Below are positions 51,449 through 61,088 of a DNA stretch of 64,000 bases, in pieces; positions within the stretch are counted from its first letter, which is position 1, and each line of letters opens with the position of its first letter. This DNA is from Bradyrhizobium sp. B097. GTDB taxonomy: Bacteria > Pseudomonadota > Alphaproteobacteria > Rhizobiales > Xanthobacteraceae. Both the position numbers and the translations under genes were made by a program. The DNA lies in assembly GCF_038957035.1 (NCBI RefSeq), contig NZ_CP152412.1, positions 8,738,501-8,802,500 of the forward strand. Reading direction: 5' to 3'. Under the pieces are notes generated by a model. The model ran no database searches, had not been told where the DNA came from, and saw only the letters and a list, made by a program, of their open reading frames with translations.

Positions 51449-53008
51449 GTGACGCGTGAACGGACGGATGTGGTTGTGGTCGGCGCCGGGCCGACCGGAT
51501 TGCTGCTGGCGATCGAACTGACCCTGGGCGGCGCCGATGCGATCGTGATCGAGCGGCTGGCGGAGCCCGACCAGACCATCAAGGCCGGCGCGATCGGCGC
51601 CCTCGCCGGCGAGGCGCTGCAGCGCCGCGGCCTTGCCGAGGCGATGGATGCGGTCGAACGCAGCATGGCGGACAGCATGTCCAGGCTTATGAAGAGTTGG
51701 GGCGGCGAGTCGGAGCTGCCGTTCAAGAAGTTCGGCGGGCACTTCTCCGGCATCTTCGGGATCGACCAGACGCGTCAGCGCGAGCCGAATCGGCGGTTGC
51801 GGGGCGTGAACCAGCAAGCCCTGGAGAAAATGCTCGGCGAGCGCGCCCAGGCACTCGGCATCGAGATCAGGCGTGGCTGCGAACTGATCGATTTCGAGGA
51901 TACCGGAGACGGTATGCTGACGAGGGCAAGGGGCGCGTCCGGCGATGTCGAGCTGCACTCCGTCTATCTGGTCGGCTGCGACGGCGGACGCAGCGCGGTG
52001 CGCAAGCGCGCGGGCTTCGATTTTCCCGGTACCGAACCGACGCTCACCGGACACCAGGCCATCGTCGACCTCGATCATCCGGATCGTCTGCTCCCGGTCG
52101 GCTGGCGGCGGACGCCCGTCGGCATGATGGCCTATGGACCGATTCCCGGCCGGGTGTTCATGGCCGAGTTCGACGGACCGCCGGCGGATCGCAGCGCACC
52201 GGTGACGCGCGAGGAGATCGAGACCACCTTGCGCCGGATCAGCGGCGCCGACGTCCGTGTCACCGCCGTCAAGACCGCCACCCGCTTCACCGACAATGCG
52301 CGGCAGGCCGACAGCTATCGCAGGGGCCGCGTGCTGCTGGCGGGCGACGCCGCGCATGTGCATTCGCCGTTCGGCGGGCAAGGCTTGAATCTTGGCCTGC
52401 TCGATGCGGTCAATCTCGGCTGGAAGCTCGCGGCGGTCGTGTGCGATCGCATGCCCGAGAGCCTGCTCGACAGCTACACGGCAGAGCGGCATCCGATCGG
52501 GGCCAGGGTGCTCGCCAACACCCGCGCCCAGGTCGCATTGATGCGGCCTGATGTCATGACGGACGCCCTGCGCGACATCGTCGCGGACCTGATGAGCGGC
52601 GACGAGGGCACCCGCTACTTCGGCGAAATGATCAGCGGCATCAAGACCCGTTACGACCTCGGCAGCGAGCATGCATCGGTCGGCCGGCTCTCCGGCAATG
52701 TCGCGCTCGGCGACGACGGCGCGGAAACAACGCTGTTCGATCAGATGGAGGACGGCAGGGCCGTGCTGGTCGATGCAACCGGCGGGGCCGCGTCAGCAAT
52801 CGCTGCTCGCTGGGACATATTCGTCCGATGCGTATCAAGGCGCGCCGGCCCGTCGCTGCTGATCCGCCCCGATGCCTGCATCGCCTGGGCGGCCGCCGGC
52901 GAGGACTTGGCGGGCCTCGACGCCGCGCTCATGCGCTGGTTTGGACCCGCCGGAACCTGCGAGAGCCGTAGCCCGGATGAAGCGAAGCGCAATCCGGGAA
53001 CGGTCTGA
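51449..53008 (+). CDS. FAD-dependent aromatic-ring hydroxylase-like monooxygenase
   Basis: A 519-residue flavoprotein with the three family motifs: GAGPTGLLLAIELTLGG (GxGxxG), YLVGCDGGRSAVRKRAG (DG motif) and VLLAGDAAHVHSPFGGQGLN (GD motif). It belongs to the UbiH/PheA/TfdB type, which uses NAD(P)H and oxygen to hydroxylate phenols and other rings. The GTG at 51449 is the first start after the operator. The last 13 codons and the stop are encoded by a family A repeat (RSPDEAKRNPG), so the natural C-terminus has probably been replaced. Confidence 0.9.
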   Translation: MTRERTDVVVVGAGPTGLLLAIELTLGGADAIVIERLAEPDQTIKAGAIGALAGEALQRRGLAEAMDAVERSMADSMSRLMKSWGGESELPFKKFGGHFSGIFGIDQTRQREPNRRLRGVNQQALEKMLGERAQALGIEIRRGCELIDFEDTGDGMLTRARGASGDVELHSVYLVGCDGGRSAVRKRAGFDFPGTEPTLTGHQAIVDLDHPDRLLPVGWRRTPVGMMAYGPIPGRVFMAEFDGPPADRSAPVTREEIETTLRRISGADVRVTAVKTATRFTDNARQADSYRRGRVLLAGDAAHVHSPFGGQGLNLGLLDAVNLGWKLAAVVCDRMPESLLDSYTAERHPIGARVLANTRAQVALMRPDVMTDALRDIVADLMSGDEGTRYFGEMISGIKTRYDLGSEHASVGRLSGNVALGDDGAETTLFDQMEDGRAVLVDATGGAASAIAARWDIFVRCVSRRAGPSLLIRPDACIAWAAAGEDLAGLDAALMRWFGPAGTCESRSPDEAKRNPGTV

Positions 53009-53095
53009 CTGCATTTCGCCCATTGCTTCCCGGATTCCGCGGAGCCTGTCATCGGGCGCGCGTTCGCGCGACCCGTTGGCTCCATTCCGGGCTAC
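52968..53095. repeat. intergenic hairpin repeat, family A (copy 4, extended)
   Basis: GTAGCCCGGATGAAGCGAAG at the left and CATTCCGGGCTAC at the right, with CCCGGATTCCGCGGAGCC between. Longer and more diverged than other copies. Its left arm is coding for the end of the monooxygenase. Confidence 0.75.
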
Positions 53096-53111
53096 AGGTC
53101 GGTGCAAGACA

Positions 53112-54224
53112 TTAGCGCGTCCCGAACGTGGTCTTGCCGAACAGCGCCTTCTGCGTCGAGGGCTGCGAACGCCAATATTGCGGCGGCGCGCTCACCTCGC
53201 CGCCGAGTTCGGCGGCGGCGTGCCAACCCCAGCGCGGGTCGTAGAGCATGCCGCGCGCAAGCGCGATCATGTCGGCCTTCCCTGACGCGACGATCTCCTC
53301 GGCCTGCTTCGCTTCGGTGATCAGGCCGACCGCCATCGTGGTGACGCCGGTCGCCTCCTTCACCGCCTGCGCCGCCGGCACCTGGTAGCCCGGCCCGAGC
53401 GGAATCTTCTGCAGCGGCGACACGCCGCCGGAGGAGACGTCCATCCAGTCGACGCCATGCTTCTTCAGCTCCTTGGCAAATTCGATGGTCTGCGCGAGAT
53501 CCCAGGCCCCCTCGACCCAGTCGGTCGCCGACACCCGCATGCCGATCGGCTTGTGATCCGGGAAAACCGCGCGCACCGCGTCGAACACTTCGAGCGGGAA
53601 GCGCATGCGATTTTCGAGCGAGCCGCCATAGCGGTCGGTCCGCTTGTTGGCGATCGGCGACAGGAACTGGTGCAGCAGATAACCGTGCGCGCCGTGCAGC
53701 TCGAGCGCGTCGATGCCGAGCCGGTCGGCGCGCTTCGCTGACGCGACAAAGGCCTCGCGAATGCGCTTCAGGCCGGCGTCATCGAGCGCCAGCGGCGGCG
53801 CCTCGCTTTCCTTGTGCGGGACATCAGATGGCCCAACCGTCTGCCAGCCGCCTTCGGCAACCGGGATCAGCTGCCCGCCCTCCCAGGGACGCTGGCTCGA
53901 CGCCTTGCGGCCGGCATGGGCGAGCTGCATCGCGACCGCCGCCTTCGAATGCTTGCGCACCGAGGCCAGGATCGGCTTCAGCGCCGCCTCATTGGCATCG
54001 CTGTAGAGGCCGAGGCAGCCCGGCGTGATCCGCCCGATATCCTCGACATGGGTGGCCTCGATGCAGAACATCGCAGCACCCGACAACGCCAGCATGTTGA
54101 TGTGGGTGAAGTGCCAATCATTGGCGGAGCCGTCGTCGGCCGAATACTGGCACATCGGCGAGACCATGATCCGGTTGGAGAGCTTGAGGCTGCGCAGTTC
54201 GATCGGCGAAAACAGGGTGCTCAT
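53112..54224 (-). CDS. NADH:flavin oxidoreductase (old yellow enzyme, YqjM-like)
   Basis: A 370-residue FMN barrel. It has the YqjM-type N-terminus (MSTLFSPIELRSLKLSNRIM) with the regulatory cysteine in SPMCQYSA, the HAGRK segment, the histidine pair in LHGAHGYLLHQFLSP, and YGGSLENRMRF. Such enzymes reduce activated C=C bonds of enones and xenobiotics with NADPH. The ATG at 54224 gives the correct family start; an in-frame extension to 54257 is unlikely. Confidence 0.94.
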   Translation of the reverse strand: MSTLFSPIELRSLKLSNRIMVSPMCQYSADDGSANDWHFTHINMLALSGAAMFCIEATHVEDIGRITPGCLGLYSDANEAALKPILASVRKHSKAAVAMQLAHAGRKASSQRPWEGGQLIPVAEGGWQTVGPSDVPHKESEAPPLALDDAGLKRIREAFVASAKRADRLGIDALELHGAHGYLLHQFLSPIANKRTDRYGGSLENRMRFPLEVFDAVRAVFPDHKPIGMRVSATDWVEGAWDLAQTIEFAKELKKHGVDWMDVSSGGVSPLQKIPLGPGYQVPAAQAVKEATGVTTMAVGLITEAKQAEEIVASGKADMIALARGMLYDPRWGWHAAAELGGEVSAPPQYWRSQPSTQKALFGKTTFGTR

Positions 54225-54358
54225 GCGAGGGGTATCCCGGATCGAGGAAAGGGCCACGATAAGATAGAGGCGTCCGCCGCGATCACCAACCGTCGCCGTC
54301 GCCGAACGGGCCGAGGCAGATCAGCAATGCGATAGCGCCGTCCCTTGGGCGCCGCCCT

Positions 54359-55465
54359 TTACTCAACCAGCGTGAATTGCAGCAGCAAATTGCGCTGGAT
54401 CAGGGAGAAATTGTCGTCGGAGATCATGGTCAGGACGGTCTCGCCCTCATCAGTGACATGGGCGTCGAGGCCTTCCATGTTGTCGATCTCGTTGCCGAGA
54501 TCGGCATTGAAGATCGCCGGACCATCGACGACGGCGCCGGGCGCAATGTCCGACAGAGCAAGGCGACGGATACGAATGCCGGCGCCGCCGAGCCAGGAGA
54601 ATTTCCGCTCCAGGATCAGCAGATCGCCCGACGGCAGCAGGACCGCGTCGCTGATGTCGAAATTCTCGGTTCGGCGGACGCTGAACTGGCCCGGCGTGTT
54701 GCCGCCGACCAGGAAGGCGATCAGGTTGCCGCCGGCATCGAGCCCGCGTTCCGAGAACGCGATCAGCGTACCGGCCAGCGGCGGGCTCGCCGGTGTGGCT
54801 TTGGGCATGACCTTGGGCACGAAGACGAGCGCCTCGAGCCCCTTGTTGATGGGCAGCTTGCGCGCCGCCGCGGGCAGCGGCACCACCTCGCCGCGCGCGC
54901 GGGTGAAGCCCTTGGCGAAGTCGTAGCGCAGCACCTGGTTGACCCGCTCGAGCCCGACATAGGCAATCGATCCGTCGAGCGCGAGCGATTCCGAATCGTA
55001 CCAGCCGCGGGTCGCGGTGATCGGCTTGCCCTGGGCGTCGAGCAGCGGCGCCGCCTCGACATCGTCGAGCCCGGTCATGTCGCGGCCGCGATAGACGATG
55101 CGGCCGGTGAACCAGGTGCCTTGGTCGCTGACCGCGATGAAGCGTTCGCCCTTGGCATCGAGCCGCAGCGCGGACAGGCCGCCGAAGCCGGCGAATGACG
55201 AGCTCAGGATCAGGCCGCTGCGATATTCCAGCGCGCCGAACCGCACCCGCGCACGATCGCGGATATCGAACGACGGCAGCGGCCGTGCATTGACCTCGAC
55301 CGCTGCGGGTTCGTCGACGCGGTGACGGCCCGGCCTGCCGGGCGGCCCCGGTGTCAGCGCCGGCTGGCTCGCGCCCTGCGCCTGCGCGAGACGCGGCAAT
55401 GCTGCGGCCGACAGCCCCGCCGCCATCCCTTGCAGGACGTGGCGGCGGCTAAAGGGTAAGCGCAT
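54359..55465 (-). CDS. esterase-like phytase-family exported protein
   Basis: A 368-residue protein with a Tat signal (FSRRHVLQGMAAGLSAAALP, twin Arg) and a beta-propeller-like body of the 'esterase-like activity of phytase' family (LSSSFAGFGGLSALRLDAKG, WYDSESLALDGSIAYVGLER). It acts in the periplasm; the reaction is not established for the family. It starts three bases after the cobT stop, so it is co-transcribed with the cobaltochelatase genes, an odd partner. Confidence 0.85.
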   Translation of the reverse strand: MRLPFSRRHVLQGMAAGLSAAALPRLAQAQGASQPALTPGPPGRPGRHRVDEPAAVEVNARPLPSFDIRDRARVRFGALEYRSGLILSSSFAGFGGLSALRLDAKGERFIAVSDQGTWFTGRIVYRGRDMTGLDDVEAAPLLDAQGKPITATRGWYDSESLALDGSIAYVGLERVNQVLRYDFAKGFTRARGEVVPLPAAARKLPINKGLEALVFVPKVMPKATPASPPLAGTLIAFSERGLDAGGNLIAFLVGGNTPGQFSVRRTENFDISDAVLLPSGDLLILERKFSWLGGAGIRIRRLALSDIAPGAVVDGPAIFNADLGNEIDNMEGLDAHVTDEGETVLTMISDDNFSLIQRNLLLQFTLVE

Positions 55466-55468
55466 GTC

Positions 55469-57367
55469 TCACGAGTGGAGGCGGCGCCGCGTGCCCGGTG
55501 CGGGCGCCGAACCGTGGGTCTCGCTGAACAGCTCGGCGAGCTTTTCGGTGATGGCGCCGCCAAGCTCCTCGGCATCCACGATGGTGACGGCGCGGCGATA
55601 ATAGCGCGTCACGTCATGACCGATGCCGATCGCGATCAGCTCGACCGGCGAGCGGGTCTCGATCTCCTCGATGATGTGGCGCAGATGCCGCTCGAGATAG
55701 TTGCCGGGATTGACCGACAGCGTGGAATCGTCGACCGGCGCACCGTCGGAGATCATCATCAGGATGCGGCGCTGCTCGGGACGCGCGAGCAGGCGCTTGT
55801 GCGCCCAGTCGAGCGCCTCGCCGTCGATGTTCTCCTTGAGCAGGCCCTCGCGCATCATCAGGCCGAGATTTTTCCGCGCACGACGCCACGGCGCGTCGGC
55901 CGACTTGTAGATGATGTGCCTGAGATCGTTGAGGCGGCCGGGATTGGCCGGCTTGCCGGCCGCAAGCCACGCCTCGCGCGACTGCCCGCCCTTCCAGGCG
56001 CGAGTGGTGAAGCCCAGGATCTCGACCTTGACGCCGCAACGCTCCAGCGTGCGCGCCAGGATGTCGGCGCAGGTCGCGGCAACCGTGATCGGACGACCGC
56101 GCATCGAACCCGAATTGTCGAGCAGCAGCGTCACCACGGTGTCGCGGAAGGTCGCCTCCTTCTCGTGCATGAAGGACAGCGGATGATAGGGATCGGTGAC
56201 GACGCGCGACAGCCGCGCCGGATCGAGGATGCCCTCCTCGAGGTCGAAATCCCAAGCGCGGTTCTGCTGTGCCATCAGGCGGCGCTGCAGGCGGTTGGCG
56301 AGCCGCGCCACGATGCCCTGCAGATGCGCGAGCTGCTTGTCGAGATAGGAGCGCAGCCGCTCAAGCTCGTCGTGATCGCAGAGATCTTCGGCGGCGATCA
56401 CCTCGTCGAACTTCGGCGCAAACGCATGATATTCCGGGCCGCGCGGTTCGTTCTGGCCACGCGAATTCGGCCGTGTCGCCTCGCCCGGCGTCTCGTCGTC
56501 GCCGAGCTCGCCGTCGTCGAACGTGTCTGACGTGGAGGCCTGCGCGCTCTCCATCGCGCTTTCGCTCATCTCTTCCGCGCTCGTCTGGGCCTGGTCGGCG
56601 CTCATCTCCTGCGCGGCGTCGGAATCGGGCGAACCCTCGGCACCGGACTGATCGTTCTCGCCGTCCTGGTTCTCGTCCTGGTCCTCGTCGTCGTCGGAAT
56701 CCATGTTGCGGTCGTCGCCGAGATCGAGCGCCGACAGCAGATCGTGGACCATGTCACCGAACCTCGCCTGGTCCTCGGTGAAACGGCTGAGCTGGTCGAG
56801 CCGCGAGCCGATCTTGTCCTCCAGCGTCGGCCGCCAGAGATCGACCATCTTCTTGGCGGCCGCGGGCGGCGCCATGCCGGTCAGGCGTTCGCGCACCAGC
56901 ATCGCCAGCGCATCCGACAGCGGCGCATCGGCGCGGTCGGTGATCTCGTCATACTTGCCGCGGTGGAAATGATCGTCGAGCATCGCGGTGAGGTTCTTCG
57001 CAACGCCGGCCATCCGCCGCGAGCCGATCGCCTCGACGCGCGCCTGCTCGACCGCCTCGAACACACCGCGCGCCTGCGGATTGCCCGGCATCAGCTTGCG
57101 ATGCACCTTGGGATCGTGACAGGCGATCTTGAGCGCGATCGAATCGGCATGGCCGCGCACGATCGCCGCATCGCGCTTGGTCATCTTGCGCGCCGGCTCC
57201 GGCAACCGCGCCTTGCCGGGCGCAAGCCCCGGCCGCTCGGCGGCGAAAGAGACCTCGAGCTCCGGCTTCTTGGCGATCGCCTTCAGGCACGCCGACACCG
57301 AGCGCTTGAACGGCTCGGTCGGCGCTTCTTTCGATCCGGGACGGAATTTGATATTGGAGGTTGTCAT
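55469..57367 (-). CDS. cobT: cobaltochelatase subunit CobT
   Basis: A 632-residue subunit of the aerobic cobaltochelatase that inserts Co2+ into hydrogenobyrinic acid a,c-diamide. The C-terminal von Willebrand A domain has the MIDAS motif DNSGSM (about residue 416) and [11 protein letters not shown]. The middle region (about 225-315) is very acidic and Gln/Ser-rich ([18 protein letters not shown]), as in other CobT. The ATG overlaps the GNAT gene stop by four bases. With CobS it forms an AAA+ motor; CobN is not in the window. Confidence 0.97.
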   Translation of the reverse strand: MTTSNIKFRPGSKEAPTEPFKRSVSACLKAIAKKPELEVSFAAERPGLAPGKARLPEPARKMTKRDAAIVRGHADSIALKIACHDPKVHRKLMPGNPQARGVFEAVEQARVEAIGSRRMAGVAKNLTAMLDDHFHRGKYDEITDRADAPLSDALAMLVRERLTGMAPPAAAKKMVDLWRPTLEDKIGSRLDQLSRFTEDQARFGDMVHDLLSALDLGDDRNMDSDDDEDQDENQDGENDQSGAEGSPDSDAAQEMSADQAQTSAEEMSESAMESAQASTSDTFDDGELGDDETPGEATRPNSRGQNEPRGPEYHAFAPKFDEVIAAEDLCDHDELERLRSYLDKQLAHLQGIVARLANRLQRRLMAQQNRAWDFDLEEGILDPARLSRVVTDPYHPLSFMHEKEATFRDTVVTLLLDNSGSMRGRPITVAATCADILARTLERCGVKVEILGFTTRAWKGGQSREAWLAAGKPANPGRLNDLRHIIYKSADAPWRRARKNLGLMMREGLLKENIDGEALDWAHKRLLARPEQRRILMMISDGAPVDDSTLSVNPGNYLERHLRHIIEEIETRSPVELIAIGIGHDVTRYYRRAVTIVDAEELGGAITEKLAELFSETHGSAPAPGTRRRLHS

Positions 57368-57774
57368 AGCGATTTCGTAAACCAGTGGCGCGTGACGCCG
57401 CCGGGATACCCCTCAATCGAACCGAACTCTTTATATCCATTGGCGCGGTAGAAGCCCGGCGCCTGGAAGCTCATCGTATCCAGATAGGATTGCGTCGCTC
57501 CGAAGCGCCGCGCCTCGTCTTCGATCGCCTTGATCAGCTTCGCGCCAAAACCCTTGTTGCGAAACTTCTGCTCCATCCAGAACAGCTGGATGAACAACAC
57601 CGCGGTCCAGACCTCGCCGACGATGCCGCCGACGATCTCGTCGCCTTGCCGCAGCGAGATGGCGAAGCGCTTGTACTTCTGCTTCCCCATCTTCTCGTTG
57701 TTGTAGCGGAGCAATCCGCCGAGCACCGCTTTCTTCGTCTGTGTGACTGTGCGCTCGACGGAGATTTTCGGCAT
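57364..57774 (-). CDS. GNAT family N-acetyltransferase
   Basis: A 136-residue acetyltransferase: the acetyl-CoA loop is [20 protein letters not shown], and the C-terminal strand-helix [13 protein letters not shown] is the usual ending. Acceptor unknown. It is wedged between cobS and cobT: three bases after cobS and overlapping cobT by four, so its position within the cobaltochelatase operon is tight and suggests a function with it or with the chelatase products, though none is known. Confidence 0.92.
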   Translation of the reverse strand: MPKISVERTVTQTKKAVLGGLLRYNNEKMGKQKYKRFAISLRQGDEIVGGIVGEVWTAVLFIQLFWMEQKFRNKGFGAKLIKAIEDEARRFGATQSYLDTMSFQAPGFYRANGYKEFGSIEGYPGGVTRHWFTKSL

Positions 57775-57777
57775 GGA

Positions 57778-58776
57778 CTAGCTGAGCGCCACGTTGACCG
57801 AGGATTCCGGCAACTCGACGTTGAAGCAGCGCTGGTAGAACTCGGCGACCAGCGGCCGCTCCAGCTCGTCACATTTGTTGAGGAAGGTGACGCGGAACGC
57901 GAAGCCGATGTCGTTGAAGATGTCGGCGTTCTCGGCCCAGGTGATCACCGTGCGCGGGCTCATCACCGTCGACAGGTCGCCATTGGCGAACGCGTTGCGG
58001 GTGAGATCCGCCAGCCGCACCATCTTGTTGACGATGTCGCGGCCTTCCTGGGTGCGATAGTGCTTCGCCTTCGCCAGCACGATCTCAACTTCCTCGTCAT
58101 GGGCGAGGTAGTTCAGCGTGGTGACGATCGACCAGCGGTCCATCTGGCCCTGATTGATCTGCTGGGTGCCGTGATAGAGGCCCGAGGTGTCGCCGAGGCC
58201 GACCGTGTTGGCGGTCGAGAACAGGCGGAACGCTGGATGCGGCTTGATCACCTTGTTCTGGTCGAGCAGCGTCAGGCGGCCGGAGACTTCCAGCACGCGC
58301 TGAATCACGAACATCACGTCCGGGCGGCCGGCATCATATTCGTCGAACACCAGCGCGATGTTGTGCTGCAGCGCCCAGGGCAGGATGCCGTCGCGGAATT
58401 CCGTGACCTGCTTGCCCTCCTTGACCACGATGGCATCCTTGCCGACGAGATCGATACGGCTGATATGGCTGTCGAGGTTGACGCGCACGCAAGGCCAGTT
58501 GAGGCGGGCCGCAACCTGCTCGATGTGAGTCGATTTGCCGGTGCCGTGATAGCCGGTGACCATCACGCGGCGGTTCTTGGCAAAACCGGCGAGGATCGCG
58601 AGCGTGGTGGCGCGGTCGAAGCGATAGTCGCTGTCGACTTCCGGCACATGCGGATCGACTGCGGAATAGGCGGGAACTTCCAGATCGCTATCGATCCCGA
58701 AGACCTGCCGAACCGACACCTTCATGTCGGGCAACCCGACGGGTTCTTGCGCTTTGGTCTGGACGGCCGTCGTCAT
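57778..58776 (-). CDS. cobS: cobaltochelatase subunit CobS (AAA+ ATPase)
   Basis: A 332-residue AAA+ protein: Walker A GYHGTGKS, Walker [10 protein letters not shown], sensor region [12 protein letters not shown]. It powers metal insertion with CobT and CobN. The N-terminus ([20 protein letters not shown]) is typical of CobS. First gene of a four-gene operon, followed by a GNAT gene, cobT and the phytase-like gene. In other Rhizobiales it lies near a J-domain and a bolA gene, as here at 62-63 kb. Confidence 0.97.
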   Translation of the reverse strand: MTTAVQTKAQEPVGLPDMKVSVRQVFGIDSDLEVPAYSAVDPHVPEVDSDYRFDRATTLAILAGFAKNRRVMVTGYHGTGKSTHIEQVAARLNWPCVRVNLDSHISRIDLVGKDAIVVKEGKQVTEFRDGILPWALQHNIALVFDEYDAGRPDVMFVIQRVLEVSGRLTLLDQNKVIKPHPAFRLFSTANTVGLGDTSGLYHGTQQINQGQMDRWSIVTTLNYLAHDEEVEIVLAKAKHYRTQEGRDIVNKMVRLADLTRNAFANGDLSTVMSPRTVITWAENADIFNDIGFAFRVTFLNKCDELERPLVAEFYQRCFNVELPESSVNVALS

Positions 58777-59068
58777 TCATCCTCCGAGGTCCCGGGCATT
58801 CCCGAAACCAGATTTAGGTCATTTGGCTGCGGATGGGGTGCTACGCACAAGCCTAGCAGAGAGCATCGGCCGGCAGAAGCCCACGGGCAAATCAAAGTTC
58901 CGTTGTTGTATCATAAAGATAGGCGCGAAACTCGGTTTTTGGAAGGCTGCTCTGCAAATCCTGCCGTACTTTCGCCGCAGCGCCACGGCGGCTTGTCCCG
59001 CAGGCACTTTTCAGCCCGGCGGGGAGTTGTTAGCTCTCGGACCTGTTTCATCGCCACCCAGGAATTCT

Positions 59069-59731
59069 GTGACTTCATTCCTTGACCCTTTGATCGCGTT
59101 CGTTTCGGCCCATGCCTGGCTCGCCTATCTGACGTTGTTTCTGGCCGCCCTGCTGGAAGCAGTCCCGGTGGTCGGTTCGCTGGTGCCGGGCTCGACCATC
59201 ATCCTGGCGCTGAGCGCGCTGGTCCCGGGCGGCGAATTGAAGCTCGTGCCGGTGCTCGCCGCGGCGGCCGCCGGCGCGATGCTCGGCGACGGCACGGCCT
59301 ATCTGATCGGCCACCGCAGCCAGCGTGAGATCCTGTCGGCCTGGCCGCTCTCCAATTACCCGCGCGTGGTCGCGCAGAGCGAGGCCTTCTTCAACCGCTG
59401 GGGCGTGCTCGCGGTGTTCTTCGCCCGCTTCGTGCCGCCGATTCGCGCCTTTGTGCCGATCACCGCCGGCGCGCTCGACATGCCGCCGGCACGCTTCTAC
59501 GCGATCAACATCCCCGCGATCCTGCTCTGGGCACCGGCGCATGTGTTGCCCGGCGTGCTCGCCGTCACCGCGCTGCACGACTATGCCGGCCTGCCGCATC
59601 ATCAACATGTCGGCAAGCATCTGTGGATGTTCGCGGTCGCGGGCGCTGCCGTCATCCTGTCGCTCGCGATCTGGACCATCCGCCGCCGGCATGGCGGCGG
59701 CCTGATCGAACCGGCCAAGCCGGCGAAATAG
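59069..59731 (+). CDS. DedA family (VTT domain) membrane protein
   Basis: A 220-residue membrane protein with the DedA/SNARE-associated fold: AVPVVGSLVPGSTIILALSA, the RFVPPIRAFVPITAG motif with conserved Arg and Pro, and a C-terminal helix (FAVAGAAVILSLAIWTI). DedA proteins are lipid scramblases/flippases such as UptA-like undecaprenyl phosphate carriers. The GTG at 59069 has AGGAA six bases upstream. It stands alone. Confidence 0.88.
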   Translation: MTSFLDPLIAFVSAHAWLAYLTLFLAALLEAVPVVGSLVPGSTIILALSALVPGGELKLVPVLAAAAAGAMLGDGTAYLIGHRSQREILSAWPLSNYPRVVAQSEAFFNRWGVLAVFFARFVPPIRAFVPITAGALDMPPARFYAINIPAILLWAPAHVLPGVLAVTALHDYAGLPHHQHVGKHLWMFAVAGAAVILSLAIWTIRRRHGGGLIEPAKPAK

Positions 59732-59745
59732 CTCCTTTCACTTGC

Positions 59746-59789
59746 GCATGATCTTCTCGGAAAACCGGTCCCACTTTTCCGGATCATGC
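59746..59789. repeat. intergenic repeat, family F (copy 2)
   Basis: GCATGATCTTCTCGGAAAAC followed by CCACTTTTCCGGATCATGC. An imperfect palindrome between two convergent genes; its last base is the first of the citrate synthase stop codon (CTA on the + strand). Confidence 0.9.
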
Positions 59790-61012
59790 TAGATACTGTT
59801 GGTGGTGCCGGCCCGCCCGGGTGCCGGGCCGACATAGCGCGCGCGGGGCCTGATCAGCTTGCCGAGCTGAAGCTGCTCGCTGGCATGCGCGATCCAGCCG
59901 ACGCTGCGCGCCATCGCAAACAGCGCGAGCTCGCTCCCTGCGGGCATCCGCAGCGCATGCACCAGCACCGCCAGCGCGTAGTCGATGTTGACGAACTCGC
60001 CGGTTGCTTCCGCGATCCTCTCAGGCACTTCCCGGGTGAATTTGCGCGGTGCGCCGGCCCGCGTCAGGGCCTCGAGCAGCGAGATCGCGCGCGGATCGCC
60101 CTTCTTGTAGACGCCGTGCCCGAAGCCGGCGAAGCGCTCGCCGAGCGCGACCCGCTCGCGGACAACAGGCGCAACGTCGTTGTCGATCATGGTCTTGACC
60201 AGGCGCGAGGCGAGCACGCCGGCGCCGCCATGCATCGGTCCCTTCAACGCGACGAGACCCGCGATCACGGAGTCATACAGATTGAGCCCGGTCGATGCCG
60301 CGCAGCGCGCCGTGAAGGTGGAGGCATTCAGTTCGTGATCGGCGAGCAGCACCAGCGCGCGGCGAATCAGGTCGGGCGCGTGCTTGTTATCCGGCGTCCA
60401 GACCCGCGCCACCTGCTCATGCAGCGGCTCGGCCGATGGCACCGCGTTGAGCATGGTCGCAACCAGCAGCCGCAGGATGCGCCCGCCGACCATCGCGCGG
60501 CCATCGGGCGCGCGGGTGAAGGCGCCGGGATCGGCACTCGCCGCCAGCGCCAGCACGGCGACCGTGCGGTCGATCGGCTGGGCGCGCCGCGCGGCCTCGG
60601 CGATCGCACGCATCTCATCGGAGACATGCGGGCAATTGTCCGGCGCGAACGGATCGACGCCGGTGACGTCCCACAGCAGCGTCGCGGTGTGCTCCAGCGT
60701 GTCGCGCTGAGCGAGATCGACGCAGTTCACGCCGCGATAGATCGGGCCCTGCTCGGTGATGGTCGCGATCGCCGAATCCATCACGGGCAAGTCGGCATCG
60801 AAATTGCGAAAGCCGCGCGGCTCCGGAGACGGCACGCGGCGCTCCTTCAACCCCCTGATGTCCTCGGCGCGGTAGCGGTGGCTGCGCGAATCCGGCGATG
60901 GCTCGGAGCGGATCAGGCCGCGGCTGACATAGGCGTAAAGCGTCGCCGGCGAGATCGCGAGTTCGGCGGCCGCCTCCCGGGCGGAGAGGTAAAGCTCGGC
61001 GGATTTTTTCAT
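59789..61012 (-). CDS. citrate synthase family protein with N-terminal helix-turn-helix
   Basis: A 407-residue protein in two parts. Residues 1-60 (LYLSAREAAAELAISPATLY, then RYRAEDIRGLKERR) are a MerR/excisionase-type DNA-binding domain. Residues about 90-400 are a citrate synthase with all three catalytic residues: His in DHELNAST, His in GFGHGVYKKGDPRA and Asp in VNIDYALAVLVHALRMP. Such fusions are annotated without known function; an enzyme that also binds its own promoter is conceivable. It diverges from a second citrate synthase with palindromes between them. Confidence 0.9.
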   Translation of the reverse strand: MKKSAELYLSAREAAAELAISPATLYAYVSRGLIRSEPSPDSRSHRYRAEDIRGLKERRVPSPEPRGFRNFDADLPVMDSAIATITEQGPIYRGVNCVDLAQRDTLEHTATLLWDVTGVDPFAPDNCPHVSDEMRAIAEAARRAQPIDRTVAVLALAASADPGAFTRAPDGRAMVGGRILRLLVATMLNAVPSAEPLHEQVARVWTPDNKHAPDLIRRALVLLADHELNASTFTARCAASTGLNLYDSVIAGLVALKGPMHGGAGVLASRLVKTMIDNDVAPVVRERVALGERFAGFGHGVYKKGDPRAISLLEALTRAGAPRKFTREVPERIAEATGEFVNIDYALAVLVHALRMPAGSELALFAMARSVGWIAHASEQLQLGKLIRPRARYVGPAPGRAGTTNSI

Positions 61013-61013
61013 A

Positions 61014-61030
61014 TTGATTTATATAATCAA
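61014..61030. promoter_or_regulatory. palindrome TTGATT-TATAT-AATCAA between the divergent citrate synthase genes
   Basis: Perfect 6-bp arms around a 5-base centre, beginning two bases upstream of the minus-strand ATG, followed by an 8-bp palindrome TTGATCAA at 61033-61040. These repeated TTGAT half sites form an operator-like array for the 76-bp gap. The HTH of the citrate synthase is an obvious candidate binder; inference only. Confidence 0.6.
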
Positions 61031-61088
61031 GATTGATCAATTCGTCGAGAGGCCCGACCTTCAAGCTGTGAAGCAAGGAGATCGGGCC

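Noticed and set aside
61014..61030. FNR/FixK box between the citrate synthase genes
   Set aside because: The half sites match TTGAT but the spacer is too long by three bases for an FNR dimer.
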